DNA of 64,000 nt from the NCBI RefSeq assembly GCF_004114795.1, contig NZ_CP035311.1, positions 62,001 to 126,000 of the forward strand. Reading direction: 5' to 3'. Below, one piece after another: positions 1-9,297 of this stretch. Every line of letters starts with the position of its first letter. Position 1 is the first letter of the stretch. The position numbers and the translations under genes are program-made. This stretch comes from Janthinobacterium sp. 17J80-10 (lineage in GTDB: Bacteria; Pseudomonadota; Gammaproteobacteria; Burkholderiales; Burkholderiaceae_D). The notes below the pieces were generated by a model, which was not told the DNA's origin, made no database searches, and worked only from the letters and a program-made list of their open reading frames with translations.

Positions 1-350
1 ACAGGGCGCCACCAGGTCAGCAGGCGGATCCAGCCGCCGCGCAGCTGCCCCGGCCACGCGCGCAGCGCCTCGCGCCACGACACGGCTTCGCCAAACACCT
101 GGCGCGACAGGATGTACAGCGGCGCCCGTTCCAGCAAGGGCCGCAGCCACCAGGGCAACAGCAGCCACCAGCTGCCATAGCCTGGAAAGACATATGCCAG
201 TCCTGCGGCAAGCAGCACCAGCGGCAGCCAAAGCGCCAGCCACGCATTGTAGACAGTGCCGGCATGCGCGCGCAGCAGCGCAAGGCCAAGTTCGATGGCC
301 TGGGCATGGGAGCGCGGACGCAAGTCGATTTGCAGCTTTTCCAGTTGCAT
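1..350 (-). CDS. Partial inner-membrane protein, third gene of RDD-SpoIIM operon (C terminus off the left edge)
   Basis: Only the first 116 codons are in the window; the reading frame is open to base 1. The N terminus is a short soluble stretch (starts MQLEKLQIDLRPRSHAQ) followed by two hydrophobic segments (about residues 36-55 and 60-72), so it is a membrane protein. Its ATG overlaps the stop of the SpoIIM-like gene in a TGATG arrangement, which implies translational coupling. In many Gram-negative bacteria RDD and SpoIIM-like genes are followed by DUF4129/DUF4350 membrane proteins, a MoxR ATPase and a DUF58 protein. I infer that this is the next membrane member of that set, but cannot name the family from this fragment. 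Confidence 0.6.
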   Translation of the reverse strand, partial: MQLEKLQIDLRPRSHAQAIELGLALLRAHAGTVYNAWLALWLPLVLLAAGLAYVFPGYGSWWLLLPWWLRPLLERAPLYILSRQVFGEAVSWREALRAWPGQLRGGWIRLLTWWRP

Positions 351-1300
351 CAACGCCCCGCCCGGCCCGCCAGGGCAAAAAAAGCAATCAGCACGGCCCA
401 GCAGGCGGCGCCGACCGCATACTTGACCTGTGCCGAAATGCCGGCGTTGGCCGACCAGAATGCCTCGACAAATGCCGCCAGTACGGTAAGGATGGCAGCG
501 CCGACGATGACGGGGAACATGGTCCTGGCGGCGGCGAAAATCGCATGCCTGCGCGTCATCCGGCCGGGGGCGATCAACGACAGGCCCAGGCGCATGCCGG
601 CAACGCCCGACAGCAGCAGGCCGGTCACTTCAAAGCTGGCGTGGGTGATCACAAAGGCACTGAAGGTTTCGCGCGTGGCGGGATCCATGCTGAGCCAGCT
701 GGCCACCACGCCCAGATGCATGCCATTGAACGTGATGCTGAAAAGCGCGGGGATTCCGCCGAAGATGCCGGCGGCAAAAGTGCGGAATCCGATCGAGACA
801 TTGTTCCAGATATAAAAGCCGAACATCATGACGTCGCTTTCGCTGCCGCCGCGCCCGATATGCATTTTGCCAGGCTGGTACATGGCCTGATAATCCTGCA
901 GCTGCTGCGGCGACATGAAAGCATAGGCCCAGTGCGGCTTCACCCAGACCAGCCAGCCCAGCGCCAGCGCAACGCCCCAGAACGCCAGCAGCGCCAGCGT
1001 CAGCAGGCGCCATTCCCGACGGACCTGGCGCGGCATTTCCTGCAGGAGCCAGTTGCGCAAGGTGAGCGGCCTTTCGGCAACCGCGCCATACAAGTGCTTG
1101 TGACAGTCGAATACCAGCGCCTGCAGATAACCGGTCAGCGCCGGTGAGTAGCCGCGCTGGCCGGACAGCGCCAGGCATTGGCACAGCCGGCGATAAAGCG
1201 CCGGCAGCTGCAATGCCGACTCTGGCGCCTTGCCCTGCAGGATCAGCTGGATGTCCTGCCACAGGGCGCCATGTTCAGCTTCGAACTGTTTTTGCTTCAT
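350..1300 (-). CDS. Stage II sporulation protein M-like membrane protein (DUF95 family)
   Basis: A 316-residue protein with a soluble N-terminal region of about 95 residues, then about five hydrophobic segments (first near 100-122). The central stretch around residues 155-205, with YIWNNVSIGFRTFAAGIFGG and the following FNGMHLG, is typical of the SpoIIM/DUF95 family. In non-sporulating bacteria the role of this family is unknown; it travels with RDD, MoxR and DUF58 genes. Its start overlaps the stop of the RDD gene by 4 bases (ATGA) and its stop overlaps the start of the next gene, so the three genes are probably one coupled operon. Confidence 0.85.
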   Translation of the reverse strand: MKQKQFEAEHGALWQDIQLILQGKAPESALQLPALYRRLCQCLALSGQRGYSPALTGYLQALVFDCHKHLYGAVAERPLTLRNWLLQEMPRQVRREWRLLTLALLAFWGVALALGWLVWVKPHWAYAFMSPQQLQDYQAMYQPGKMHIGRGGSESDVMMFGFYIWNNVSIGFRTFAAGIFGGIPALFSITFNGMHLGVVASWLSMDPATRETFSAFVITHASFEVTGLLLSGVAGMRLGLSLIAPGRMTRRHAIFAAARTMFPVIVGAAILTVLAAFVEAFWSANAGISAQVKYAVGAACWAVLIAFFALAGRAGR

Positions 1301-1986
1301 TGGGTCAATCCCGCGACGATGCCGCGCAAGCGCTGCAGCGAAGCTGCGCCGGTGTGCCCGGTCAGCGGCTCGGCCAGCGTACCCAATTCTTCCAGCCGGT
1401 CCGGCGACAGGCGCCTTTCACGCTCGAACAAATCCAGCAGCGTGCGCTGCTGCTCGGGGGTGAGCGGAAAGGGCGGCGCGAGCGGCGCGACAGTGGCGTC
1501 GATATTGCTGCGTTCCGCGCGCTTTTCACGGTACACGACCTGGGTTCCCGCGACGATATCGCCCAGGCGCCGGCTGCGGCTGTCATACAGCATCGAGAGC
1601 AAGCCGGCAAAGTACATGGCCGGCAGAAAATCCGCCACCAGCAGCAAGTTGCGCAAGCCTGACTCGCGCCAGCCCACCGGCAAGCCATCGGCGCGCAAGA
1701 CTTCGATCCCGAGGATACGTTTGCCCAGGGTACTGCCGCCGAAATACACTTCGCAAATAATCGGATAGCCCCAGTAGGTAACGAACAAGAGCACCAGGTA
1801 GACGCCCTGGCCAAGTTTTGATCCCAGCAGAATCAGCGCCAGCAGCCACACTGCCGCCAGCCAGACCAGAAAATCGATCAGCCAGGCCCAGGCGCGGGTT
1901 GCCGGCCCTGCCGGGGTCAGCAATAGGCGCACGCCTTCCGGCGTGGTCAACGACAGGCGGCCATCGACAAGGCTGGAACTAGACAT
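1297..1986 (-). CDS. RDD family membrane protein
   Basis: A 229-residue protein read from an ATG at 1986; an upstream extension is possible but lacks conserved sequence. Residues about 28-60 (RAWAWLIDFLVWLAAVWLL) form the first membrane segment with the family's Arg/Asp signature, a second hydrophobic segment follows near 65-85, and GGSTLGKRILGIEVL then leads into the third. The C-terminal 70 residues are soluble and charged. RDD proteins are small integral membrane proteins of mostly unknown role, some linked to ion transport. It is the first gene of the minus-strand operon with the SpoIIM-like gene. Confidence 0.85.
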   Translation of the reverse strand: MSSSSLVDGRLSLTTPEGVRLLLTPAGPATRAWAWLIDFLVWLAAVWLLALILLGSKLGQGVYLVLLFVTYWGYPIICEVYFGGSTLGKRILGIEVLRADGLPVGWRESGLRNLLLVADFLPAMYFAGLLSMLYDSRSRRLGDIVAGTQVVYREKRAERSNIDATVAPLAPPFPLTPEQQRTLLDLFERERRLSPDRLEELGTLAEPLTGHTGAASLQRLRGIVAGLTQ

Positions 1987-2541
1987 AAGGGACCGGGGCA
2001 CGTATGGACACCGCACCACATCCGTCGGCCGCCATTGCGGCAAGCAAGGCCGGCACAGGTACTGCAGGACTGGGATCAGGATGAGGCATCATTATTTTCT
2101 TTTTGGCATGAATGCCAGTGCCCTAGTCTACGAGTTCCATTTTTTCATGTCCATAAATGCAACATTATTGCGTCTTCCAAACAACACTCGCCAGTCATGA
2201 AAAAGACTGGGAGCACGTTTGCACGCGCTTTCTGGCGGTTTAAAACTTTAATTACCCGAATTAAGAATATTTAACAAATATCCGTGCAAAATTCATTTAG
2301 TTCCCTACCGGAATTATTTATGATGAGTAAACGGCGTGGAAATTTCTCTATGCCAACTTCTATCACTGTAAAAGTTTCTATTCGTGCAAGCTGCGCCACA
2401 GTTTTATTTCCATACACCAACAAAGTCTTTTTTTTGTGGAAACTCCGATAGAATTAAAGGTTATTGTTTGCCGCTGAAATGTGTACGCCAACTTGTTGGG
2501 CGCGTCCCGGTCCAGTAGTCGCCGGCACATCGAAAGCGCCA
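1987..2541. other. 555-bp AT-rich intergenic region between divergent RDD and diguanylate cyclase genes
   Basis: No convincing gene. It is clearly more AT-rich than the surroundings, especially 2090-2460, as expected for a double promoter region. It holds an inverted repeat at 2267-2281 (ATATTT-AAC-AAATAT) and, at 2150-2166, a 17-mer almost identical to a sequence just upstream of the GGDEF-EAL gene at 33336-33351. A 43-codon frame at 2320-2451 has no recognisable product and I do not call it. Confidence 0.6.
2267..2281. repeat. Inverted repeat ATATTT-N3-AAATAT, possible operator
   Basis: Perfect 6-bp arms with a 3-bp spacer in the AT-rich region between the divergent RDD and GGDEF genes. 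It could be a regulator site or simply part of an AT-rich promoter; nothing in the sequence names the regulator. Confidence 0.3.
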
Positions 2542-3597
2542 ATGGCCCCTATATTGAGCATGGAAAACCTTTTAAAACATCTGGTGGAAATCACGGGACA
2601 CCGTGACCATAACCTGCTGGATATTTCTGTCATTTCTGCGCTCAGCGATCTGGCCGGCGCTCGGCAGGCACGCGTGCTGGAAATCTTCCGCGTGCGCGAG
2701 GAAACCTTCGTGCGCCCGCGCGTTTGGCTCAAGGATGGCAAGGCAATTTCTACGGAGGAGCATGCCGAAGGTGACCAGACCGGAGAGCCGATCGGCAATT
2801 TCCCGGCCCTCCTCACCTGCATCGAACAGCATCGCGACAATATCGAAGAAACCACGGCCAACAATGAATATGTGATGTGGATACCGGTCTGGCTCAACGA
2901 GAAGGTCAGCACTTGCCTGCACATTGTCAATTCGGCGCCCTACTCGCCAGCCATGAAGGATGTCATGAGTGGCATCCTGAACGTGTATCGCAATTTCCAG
3001 AACCTGCTTGATTACAGCGAACGCGATTCGCTGACCGGTCTTTTGAACCGCAAGACCTTCGATGAAAAATTCTCGAAGATGACGGCCTATATCGCCCCGC
3101 CGGACAGTACCGGCCAGGAGGGCGACGAACGGCGCAGCAGCGACGAGGTGCGCGAGCACTGGATGGCCATGGTCGATATCGACCATTTCAAGCGCATCAA
3201 CGATACCTTTGGCCACATCTATGGCGATGAAGTACTTATCCTGGTGGCCAACCTGCTGCGCGCGTCATTCCGCGCGCAAGACCGCATCTTCCGCTTCGGC
3301 GGCGAAGAATTCATGATCCTGCTGCGCTCGAGCACTCTGGAGGACGCCCGCAAGATCTTCGAACGCTTCCGCACCAGCGTCGAGCAATATAATTTCCCGC
3401 AAGTTGGCCAGGTCACGGTCAGCCTGGGCTTCGTGCGAATTTCCGCGCAAACGCCGGTAGTACTCGTCGGCCATGCCGACCAGGCGCTGTACTATGCCAA
3501 GACGCACGGCCGCAACCAGATTTGCCACTATGAACAATTGATTGCAGAAGGCTTGCTGCATTCCGGCGTTTCCAACGATAGCGTCGAATTCTTCTGA
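2542..3597 (+). CDS. Diguanylate cyclase (GGDEF domain, GGEEF signature)
   Basis: About 351 residues from the ATG at 2542; ATG 2560 is an equally possible start. The N-terminal half (to about residue 165) is soluble and looks like a GAF-type sensory region, but I cannot name it firmly. The C-terminal half is a GGDEF domain that makes cyclic-di-GMP from two GTP: DSLTGLLNRKTF at its start, then MVDIDHFKRINDTFGH, and the active-site loop RFGGEEF. An RAQD sequence five residues before the GGEEF matches the RxxD inhibitory site, so product inhibition is expected. There are no membrane segments, so it acts in the cytoplasm. It is a monocistronic gene. Confidence 0.88.
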   Translation: MAPILSMENLLKHLVEITGHRDHNLLDISVISALSDLAGARQARVLEIFRVREETFVRPRVWLKDGKAISTEEHAEGDQTGEPIGNFPALLTCIEQHRDNIEETTANNEYVMWIPVWLNEKVSTCLHIVNSAPYSPAMKDVMSGILNVYRNFQNLLDYSERDSLTGLLNRKTFDEKFSKMTAYIAPPDSTGQEGDERRSSDEVREHWMAMVDIDHFKRINDTFGHIYGDEVLILVANLLRASFRAQDRIFRFGGEEFMILLRSSTLEDARKIFERFRTSVEQYNFPQVGQVTVSLGFVRISAQTPVVLVGHADQALYYAKTHGRNQICHYEQLIAEGLLHSGVSNDSVEFF

Positions 3598-3695
3598 TAC
3601 GATTGGGCTGCCCCCCTTGACGCCGGCGGCGCAAGTTGCCCGCGGCGCATATGGCGTCTTCGCCCTTGGCTCCCGCGCACTAACCATCGACCGCT

Positions 3696-4286
3696 TTATT
3701 TCAGCAGGCGCGCCAGTTCCACCGCCGTCTTCACGTTCATCTTGTCGAAAACGTGCGCGCGATGAAATTCGACGGTGCGCATGCTGATGCCGAGTTCGTC
3801 GGCGATCACCTTGTTCATCTTGCCGGCGAGGATAAGGTCGAGCACTTCGCGCTCGCGCAGCGACAGCGTGGCCAGGCGTGTATGGACTTCGGCGGCGGCG
3901 ACCGCTTCGCGCGAGGCAGCGAGCGCCTCTTCCACGCGGTCCATCAGCTTGTTGTCGTTGAAGGGCTTTTCGAAGAAGTCGAAGGCGCCGCGCTTCAGGG
4001 TGTCGACCGCCATCGGCACATCGCCGTGGCCGGTGAGAAAAATCACCGGCAGCCGCTGCGTCAAGCCGCGCGTGACCAGGGTATCGAACAGCGCGGCCCC
4101 GCTCATGTCCGGCATGCGCACGTCGAGCAGCAGGCATTCTCCCTGCGCGTCGAGGTCTTTCCTGGCATCGAGTGCCGTAATGAACGCCGCACCGCTGTCG
4201 TAGGCGCTGGAGTCGATCCCCCGCGAACGCGCCAGCCAGGTAAGCGCGTCGCGAATCACCTCTTCGTCGTCGACGATGTGCAGCAT
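3696..4286 (-). CDS. dctR: LuxR/FixJ-type response regulator of the dicarboxylate two-component system (DctR-like)
   Basis: A 196-residue two-domain regulator. The receiver occupies residues 1-120, with the acidic pair in HIVDDEE, phospho-acceptor Asp in LLLDVRMPDMSG (about residue 55) and the conserved Lys in FEKPF. The C-terminal 65 residues are a LuxR-type helix-turn-helix (LSLREREVLDLILAGKMNK, then ADELGISMRTVEFHRAHVFDKM). It lies 93 bases downstream of a PAS histidine kinase, which is its likely partner. The neighbours are a TRAP binding protein and DctA, so dicarboxylate control is the likely role, as for DctSR of Rhodobacter. The assignment of target genes is inference. Confidence 0.85.
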   Translation of the reverse strand: MLHIVDDEEVIRDALTWLARSRGIDSSAYDSGAAFITALDARKDLDAQGECLLLDVRMPDMSGAALFDTLVTRGLTQRLPVIFLTGHGDVPMAVDTLKRGAFDFFEKPFNDNKLMDRVEEALAASREAVAAAEVHTRLATLSLREREVLDLILAGKMNKVIADELGISMRTVEFHRAHVFDKMNVKTAVELARLLK

Positions 4287-4379
4287 CCAGTCCCCTCTTG
4301 TTTTTTCGAATTTGCTCCAATTATAGTGAGCTTGTCATGCCAAAGTGCATTTCATGCTGTTACTGCAATCAGGCATGCA

Positions 4380-6422
4380 TTATTTTTGCTCGATGGCACG
4401 CGATTCCTTCGTCGCATCGGCCATCGCCGGCAAGGTAAACCGGAAAATCGTACCGCCAGCCGGATTGGGCACATGAACCAGCGTTCCGCCATGGAATTCC
4501 ACCGTGGTGCGGCAGATTTTCAAACCCATGCCCATGCCTTCGGCCTTGGTGGAAAAGAAGGGGGAGAACAGCCGCTCCGCCACTTCCTCGGAAATGCCGT
4601 GCCCCTGGTCGACGACGGAGATGATCACATTGCGCTGCGGCGAATCGGTATCCAGCGTGGCGACAATGCGCAGGATACGGCGCTCCGGCGCGACTTCTTG
4701 CATCGCTTCGATCGCATTGCGGGTGAGATTGAGCAAGACCTGCTCCAGCATCACGCGGTCGGCCAGCACGCTCGGCAACCCTGGGGCGATCTGCACTTGC
4801 AGATGGACGAAAAACTGGCGCGCCTGCAATTCGACCAGCGTCATCACGCTTTCAATCAGCGACTGCATGGAGAGCGGCTCGCGGCTGGGTTCGCGCCGCT
4901 TCACGAAGGTGTGCACGCTGCGGATGATGTGGCCGGCACGCTGCGCCTGGGTGCTGGCTTTTTCCAGGGCCGGCTTGAGCACTTCCGGGTCGAGCAGCTT
5001 GCCCCTGGCCGAGCTGTTCTCGATCATGTTGAGTGCCCCGGTGGTATAGCTGGAAATGGCTGCCAGCGGCTGGTTCAGCTCGTGCGCCAGCGTGGAGGCG
5101 ATTTCCCCCATGGTGGCCAGACGGGCGCTGGCCTCCAGTTTTTCCTGCTGGCGCCGGTTCAGCTCTTCGACTTTCTCGCGGTCGGAAATGTCGAGGATGG
5201 AGCCCATCCAGCCGGTTTGCTTGCCGGAGTCGTCCACCAGCGGCGATTCGAAAATCAGCACCGGAAAGCGCTCGCCATTGGCGCGCTGAAAAATCGTCTC
5301 GTACTGCGGCGTGACGGTTCCCGCCAGTACCTGCGTGAAGCGCTGCTGGTATTCATCCATCGCCTCCGGCGCCCAGTAGGGCATGGGCGGCGCCTTGCCG
5401 ACCAGTTCTTCCGCCGGGATACCAACCATCTCGCAGAATGCCGGATTGACATAGGTGATACGCCCTTCGAGATCGCGCGCACGCAAGCCCGTCATCAGCG
5501 AATTTTCCATCGCCGTGCGGAAGGCGACCTGCCGGCGCAATGCGCCTTCCGCCGCAAGCCGCCGGTTGATGTCGCGCCATAATGCGATCAGGCTCCAGAT
5601 CAAACCGACCGACAATGCAATCACCGTTCCGACCAGCAGGTTGGGCAGGAGCGTGGGCTCGCTCTTGACACTGTTGGTGCGCAGCGTGACGCTGGCATAG
5701 GGCAGGTCGAGCACGCGGCTGTGCGTGTAGACGCCGCGCCCCGGGCCGCCGGCCGCACGCCTGGCGATCACATTGTCGTTGTCGTCGGCCAACAGGATTT
5801 CATTGTCCTGCGCAAACCACCAGGGCACCATCTCTTCCAGGATGCTGGCCACGGAATACTGGACGACAAGGTTACCCAGATACTGCTGGCCGCGATGCAG
5901 CGGCACATGATAATCCATCAGCATCGGCCCGTTCTGGCCGGGTGGCGGCGCAGGCTGGCTGTATTGCGGCGTCCTGGTGGCGCGGGCGCGTTCGGCCGTA
6001 AGACGCGAACTGGCGGACAAATCGCTGATCGAGATCTGCCCGGTGTCGGTGGAGGTGACCGTGCGCCCAAGCGGGTCCAGCCAGATGATGCGGCTCAGTT
6101 CGCGGTTGTTGCGGCGCAGGACCGTCATCCGGTCCTGCAGGCGTTTTCCGGAAAGGTCGCCTGCACTGATTTCATTGCCGATCAGGCCGATGCTGTCTTC
6201 ATCGCGCTCCAGCTGGAAGCGGATGGCCTGCTCGACCCACAGCGTGTCGGCGATCAGCTTTTCCTGGCGCTCGGTTGCTTCCATCTGCTGCGCCTGCCAG
6301 GGCAGCCACAGCATGGCCGACAGGAATAGCAGCACCAGCAGCATCGGTACCAGCCAATGCCATACCCGCTTGCGGTCGGGAATGCCGAAAGTGAACAGCG
6401 AGTCGAGTTGTTTGTTAAGCAT
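4380..6422 (-). CDS. dctS: PAS sensor histidine kinase, DctS-like (C4-dicarboxylate sensing)
   Basis: A 680-residue membrane kinase. Order: cytoplasmic N terminus, membrane helix near 22-42, a periplasmic region of about 210 residues, a second helix near 257-280, a PAS domain about 300-415, then HisKA and HATPase domains. The phospho-acceptor His is in STLAHELNQPLAAIS (about residue 447), the N box in NLTRNAIEAM, and G boxes in VVDQGHGI and GMGMGLKI. The AHELNQPL form is shared by DctB/DctS/FixL kinases. It is divergent from the binding-protein gene at 6577 and upstream of its response regulator. The ligand, probably a C4-dicarboxylate, is inferred from neighbours. Confidence 0.87.
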   Translation of the reverse strand: MLNKQLDSLFTFGIPDRKRVWHWLVPMLLVLLFLSAMLWLPWQAQQMEATERQEKLIADTLWVEQAIRFQLERDEDSIGLIGNEISAGDLSGKRLQDRMTVLRRNNRELSRIIWLDPLGRTVTSTDTGQISISDLSASSRLTAERARATRTPQYSQPAPPPGQNGPMLMDYHVPLHRGQQYLGNLVVQYSVASILEEMVPWWFAQDNEILLADDNDNVIARRAAGGPGRGVYTHSRVLDLPYASVTLRTNSVKSEPTLLPNLLVGTVIALSVGLIWSLIALWRDINRRLAAEGALRRQVAFRTAMENSLMTGLRARDLEGRITYVNPAFCEMVGIPAEELVGKAPPMPYWAPEAMDEYQQRFTQVLAGTVTPQYETIFQRANGERFPVLIFESPLVDDSGKQTGWMGSILDISDREKVEELNRRQQEKLEASARLATMGEIASTLAHELNQPLAAISSYTTGALNMIENSSARGKLLDPEVLKPALEKASTQAQRAGHIIRSVHTFVKRREPSREPLSMQSLIESVMTLVELQARQFFVHLQVQIAPGLPSVLADRVMLEQVLLNLTRNAIEAMQEVAPERRILRIVATLDTDSPQRNVIISVVDQGHGISEEVAERLFSPFFSTKAEGMGMGLKICRTTVEFHGGTLVHVPNPAGGTIFRFTLPAMADATKESRAIEQK

Positions 6423-6499
6423 GATGAGCGGTGCCTTAACGGCGTCAGCCGCCAGTATAGCCGAGGGTCAAGCCCGGCTCCGCGGGCGCGGCATTGTGG

Positions 6500-6508
6500 T
6501 TATCCACA
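6500..6508 (+). other. TTATCCACA sequence inside a TGTGG-N4-CCACA inverted repeat, between dctS and dctP
   Basis: The 9-mer equals the DnaA-box consensus but stands alone, with no AT-rich unwinding region or replication gene nearby, so an origin is unlikely. It also forms the right half of an inverted repeat (6495-6508) in the divergent dctS/dctP promoter region, where a DctR operator would be expected. Either reading is unproven. Confidence 0.25.
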
Positions 6509-6576
6509 GTTGTGACGCCCGATGGAAGCAATGAAAATGGCGAAATCAGAAGTCTAGCCGGAGCACGGATACTCCC

Positions 6577-7584
6577 ATGAAACTCGTTGCATCGTTACTT
6601 GCGTTCGCCGCCGCGCTTGCCGGTGTCGGCGCCCATGCGCAAACGCCGGCGCCGATCGTCATCAAGTTCAGCCATGTCGTTGCCGCCGACACGCCCAAGG
6701 GCAAGGCGGCGGAGCGCTTCAAGCAACTGGCGGAAAAAGCCACGGGTGGCCGCGTGCGCATCGATGTGTATCCGAACAGCCAGCTGTACAAGGACAAGGA
6801 AGAGCTCGAAGCGCTGCAACTGGGTGCCGTGCAGATGCTGGCGCCATCGCTGGCCAAGTTCGGCCCCCTCGGCGTGCGCGAGTTCGAGGTGTTCGACCTG
6901 CCGTATATCTTCCCGAACAAGGAGGCGCTCTATCGCGTTACCGAAGGGCCGATCGGCCATCGCCTGCTGAAGAAGCTGGAAGCCAAGGGCATTACCGGCC
7001 TGGCGTTCTGGCACAACGGCTTCAAGGTCATGTCGGCCAACAAGCCGCTGCATACGCCGGCCGACTTCAAGGGCTTGAAGATGCGCATCCAGTCGTCGAA
7101 GGTGCTGGATGCGCAAATGCGCGCGCTGGGCGCGATCCCGCAAGCCCTGGTCTTCAGCGAGGTCAACCAGGCCCTGCGCAGCGGCGTAGTCGATGGCACC
7201 GAAACCCCGCCCTCCAATTTCTATACGCAGCGCACGCATGAATTGCAGCGCTACCTGACCCTATCCAACCATGGCTATCTCGGCTATGCGGTCATCGTAA
7301 ACAAGAAGTTCTGGGACGGCCTGCCGGCGGAGATACGGGCTGCGCTGCAGGGCGCGATGACCGAGGCGACCAGATTCGGCAATGCCAATGCGCAGAAGGA
7401 GAATGAAGAAGCGCTGGAAGCGATCAGGAAATCCGGCAAGACCGCCGTCCATGTCCTGTCGGAGCAGGAAAAGGCGGAATGGCGCAAGGCCCTGCTTCCC
7501 GTGCACAAGGAAATGGAAAGTCGCATCGGCAAGGAGTTGATCGTCGAGGTATATCGGGAAGCGAACGCGGCTTCTTCCCGGTAA
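6577..7584 (+). CDS. dctP: TRAP-type C4-dicarboxylate periplasmic binding protein (DctP family)
   Basis: A 335-residue secreted protein with a signal peptide (MKLVASLLAFAAALAGVGAHA, cleaved after about residue 21). The mature part has the DctP pattern: IKFSHVVAADTPKGKAAE near the N terminus, YPNSQLYKDKEELEALQLGA, and the ligand-binding region around MRIQSSKVLDAQMRALGA. These proteins bind dicarboxylates through an arginine and hand them to DctQM permeases. No dctQ or dctM lies here: the next gene is the unrelated symporter DctA. The protein may therefore serve mainly as a ligand presenter for the kinase encoded divergently next door, or feed a permease encoded elsewhere. Confidence 0.9.
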   Translation: MKLVASLLAFAAALAGVGAHAQTPAPIVIKFSHVVAADTPKGKAAERFKQLAEKATGGRVRIDVYPNSQLYKDKEELEALQLGAVQMLAPSLAKFGPLGVREFEVFDLPYIFPNKEALYRVTEGPIGHRLLKKLEAKGITGLAFWHNGFKVMSANKPLHTPADFKGLKMRIQSSKVLDAQMRALGAIPQALVFSEVNQALRSGVVDGTETPPSNFYTQRTHELQRYLTLSNHGYLGYAVIVNKKFWDGLPAEIRAALQGAMTEATRFGNANAQKENEEALEAIRKSGKTAVHVLSEQEKAEWRKALLPVHKEMESRIGKELIVEVYREANAASSR

Positions 7585-7773
7585 GCAAAGAATCCCGAGG
7601 AAGCGCTTGTCAAAGGACGGATGCTGCTTGGCCACAGGAATATCACCTACACCTTCCTTCAATATTTGTTTGTTAAACGCAAAAACAGAACAGCGTGTTG
7701 GGCAGACATTGGGAACGTATTAACACCATTTTTTTCCAATCTTTTCACAACTACTCCTAGAAGAGACATCATC

Positions 7774-9141
7774 ATGCCGCACCTAGAATCACTGCCAGCA
7801 ACACCACAGGGCGCCCTCAAGAAAAGCCAGCCCTTCTATCGCTCCCTCTACCTCCAGGTCATCGTTGCCATCGTCATTGGCGTTTTGTTAGGCCATTTTT
7901 ATCCTGAAACTGGCGCAGCAATGAAGCCGCTGGGCGACGGCTTCATCAAGCTGATCAAGATGATCATTGCGCCGATCATTTTCTGTACCGTCGTGGTCGG
8001 CATCGCCGGCATGGAAGACATGAAAAAGGTGGGCAAGACCGGCGGCCTGGCCTTGCTGTACTTTGAGGTGGTCAGTACGCTGGCTCTCGTGATCGGCCTG
8101 GTCATCGTCAACCTCGTCAAGCCCGGCGTGGGCATGCATATCGACCCGGCCTCGCTGGACACCAAAGGCCTGTCTGCCTATACCGGCCCGGGCAAGATGG
8201 AAAGCACGACCGATTTTTTCCTGAACATCATTCCTTCGAGCGTGGTCGATGCCTTTGCCAAAGGCAACATCCTGCAGGTGTTGCTGTTCTCGATCCTGTT
8301 CGGTTTTGCGCTGCATCACTTCGGCGGCCGCAACAATACGGTGTTCCATTTCATTGAAAAAATGGGCGCGATCCTGTTCGGCATCGTCGGCATCATCATG
8401 AAGCTGGCACCCATCGGCGCATTCGGCGCCATGGCTTTTACCATTGGCAAATACGGCGTAGGTTCGCTGCTGTCCCTCGGAAAACTGATGGGAACGTTTT
8501 ATGCGACGTGCCTGATTTTCATTTTTGTCGTCCTTGGCATCATCACGCGCCTGCACGGCTTCAGCGTCTGGAAACTGATCAAGTACATCAAGGAAGAATT
8601 GTTCATCGTCCTGGGCACCTCTTCATCAGAATCGGTATTGCCACGCATCATGGCCAAAATGGAAAACCTGGGGGCGAAAAAGTCCGTGGTGGGCCTGGTG
8701 GTGCCGACCGGCTATTCTTTCAACCTCGACGGGACCTCGATTTACCTGACCCTGGCGGCAATGTTCGTGGCGCAGGCGACCGACACGCCCATGACACTGA
8801 CCCAGCAATTGACCTTGCTGGCGGTCTTGCTGGTGACATCGAAGGGCGCTGCCGGCGTGACCGGCAGCGGATTCATCGTCCTGGCGGCGACCCTGTCGGC
8901 GGTGGGGGGGGTCCCGGTGGCGGGGCTGGCGCTGATTCTGGGCATTGACCGCTTCATGTCGGAAGCGCGTGCGCTGACCAACCTGATCGGCAACAGCGTG
9001 GCAACGCTGGTGGTGGCGAAATGGACGGGCGACCTCGATGCCGGGCGCATGCGCTCGCACCTGGACCGGGAAAGCGCCCTGGAGGCGAACGAGCCCGAGG
9101 AACTCGTCGCCGACGCGCTCGACAAGAACGGCACGGCCTGA
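7774..9141 (+). CDS. dctA: C4-dicarboxylate:cation symporter DctA
   Basis: A 455-residue member of the DAACS (GltPh-like) family. The start at 7774 fits the family N terminus ([18 protein letters not shown]), with AAGAGACATCATC just before it. Family hallmarks are [22 protein letters not shown] (serine-rich hairpin HP1), [20 protein letters not shown] (NLDGT motif of TM7), [20 protein letters not shown] (HP2) and [18 protein letters not shown] (TM8). It imports succinate, fumarate and malate. It lies 189 bases after the binding-protein gene, with its own likely leader. Its position beside DctS, DctR and DctP suggests control by that system and perhaps a co-sensor role, as known for DctA in other bacteria. 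Confidence 0.93.
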   Translation: MPHLESLPATPQGALKKSQPFYRSLYLQVIVAIVIGVLLGHFYPETGAAMKPLGDGFIKLIKMIIAPIIFCTVVVGIAGMEDMKKVGKTGGLALLYFEVVSTLALVIGLVIVNLVKPGVGMHIDPASLDTKGLSAYTGPGKMESTTDFFLNIIPSSVVDAFAKGNILQVLLFSILFGFALHHFGGRNNTVFHFIEKMGAILFGIVGIIMKLAPIGAFGAMAFTIGKYGVGSLLSLGKLMGTFYATCLIFIFVVLGIITRLHGFSVWKLIKYIKEELFIVLGTSSSESVLPRIMAKMENLGAKKSVVGLVVPTGYSFNLDGTSIYLTLAAMFVAQATDTPMTLTQQLTLLAVLLVTSKGAAGVTGSGFIVLAATLSAVGGVPVAGLALILGIDRFMSEARALTNLIGNSVATLVVAKWTGDLDAGRMRSHLDRESALEANEPEELVADALDKNGTA

Positions 9142-9181
9142 CGGCAGCATCACTGATCGCGCGCGCCGCCAGGCGTGCGCG

Positions 9182-9202
9182 GCAGGCACGCCGGCTGCCT
9201 GC
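9182..9202 (+). terminator. Hairpin after dctA (7-bp arms), weak terminator candidate
   Basis: GCAGGCA and TGCCTGC form a perfect 7-bp stem with a 7-base GC-rich loop, 40 bases after the dctA stop. There is no following T-run, so intrinsic termination is doubtful. Confidence 0.3.
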
Positions 9203-9297
9203 TCTGCCAGACCGCTATATCCAATGCCAATGCATGATGCGATAATTGCCTGCCGCGTTTTTCGCAACCCCTGCTTTTCTTTTCCCGCTTCCCATTA

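Noticed and set aside
2320-2451. 43-codon frame (starts MMSKRRGNF) in the AT-rich region before the first cyclase
   Set aside because: Weak ribosome site, no known motif and composition typical of AT-rich noncoding DNA; only conservation could rescue it.
3753-5582. Open frame of 609 codons antisense to dctR and dctS
   Set aside because: Spans two real genes and their gap on the other strand, with no recognisable protein pattern.
6500-6508. Perfect DnaA box as sign of a replication origin
   Set aside because: A single box, no cluster, no dnaA, dnaN or gidA and no AT-rich unwinding region nearby.
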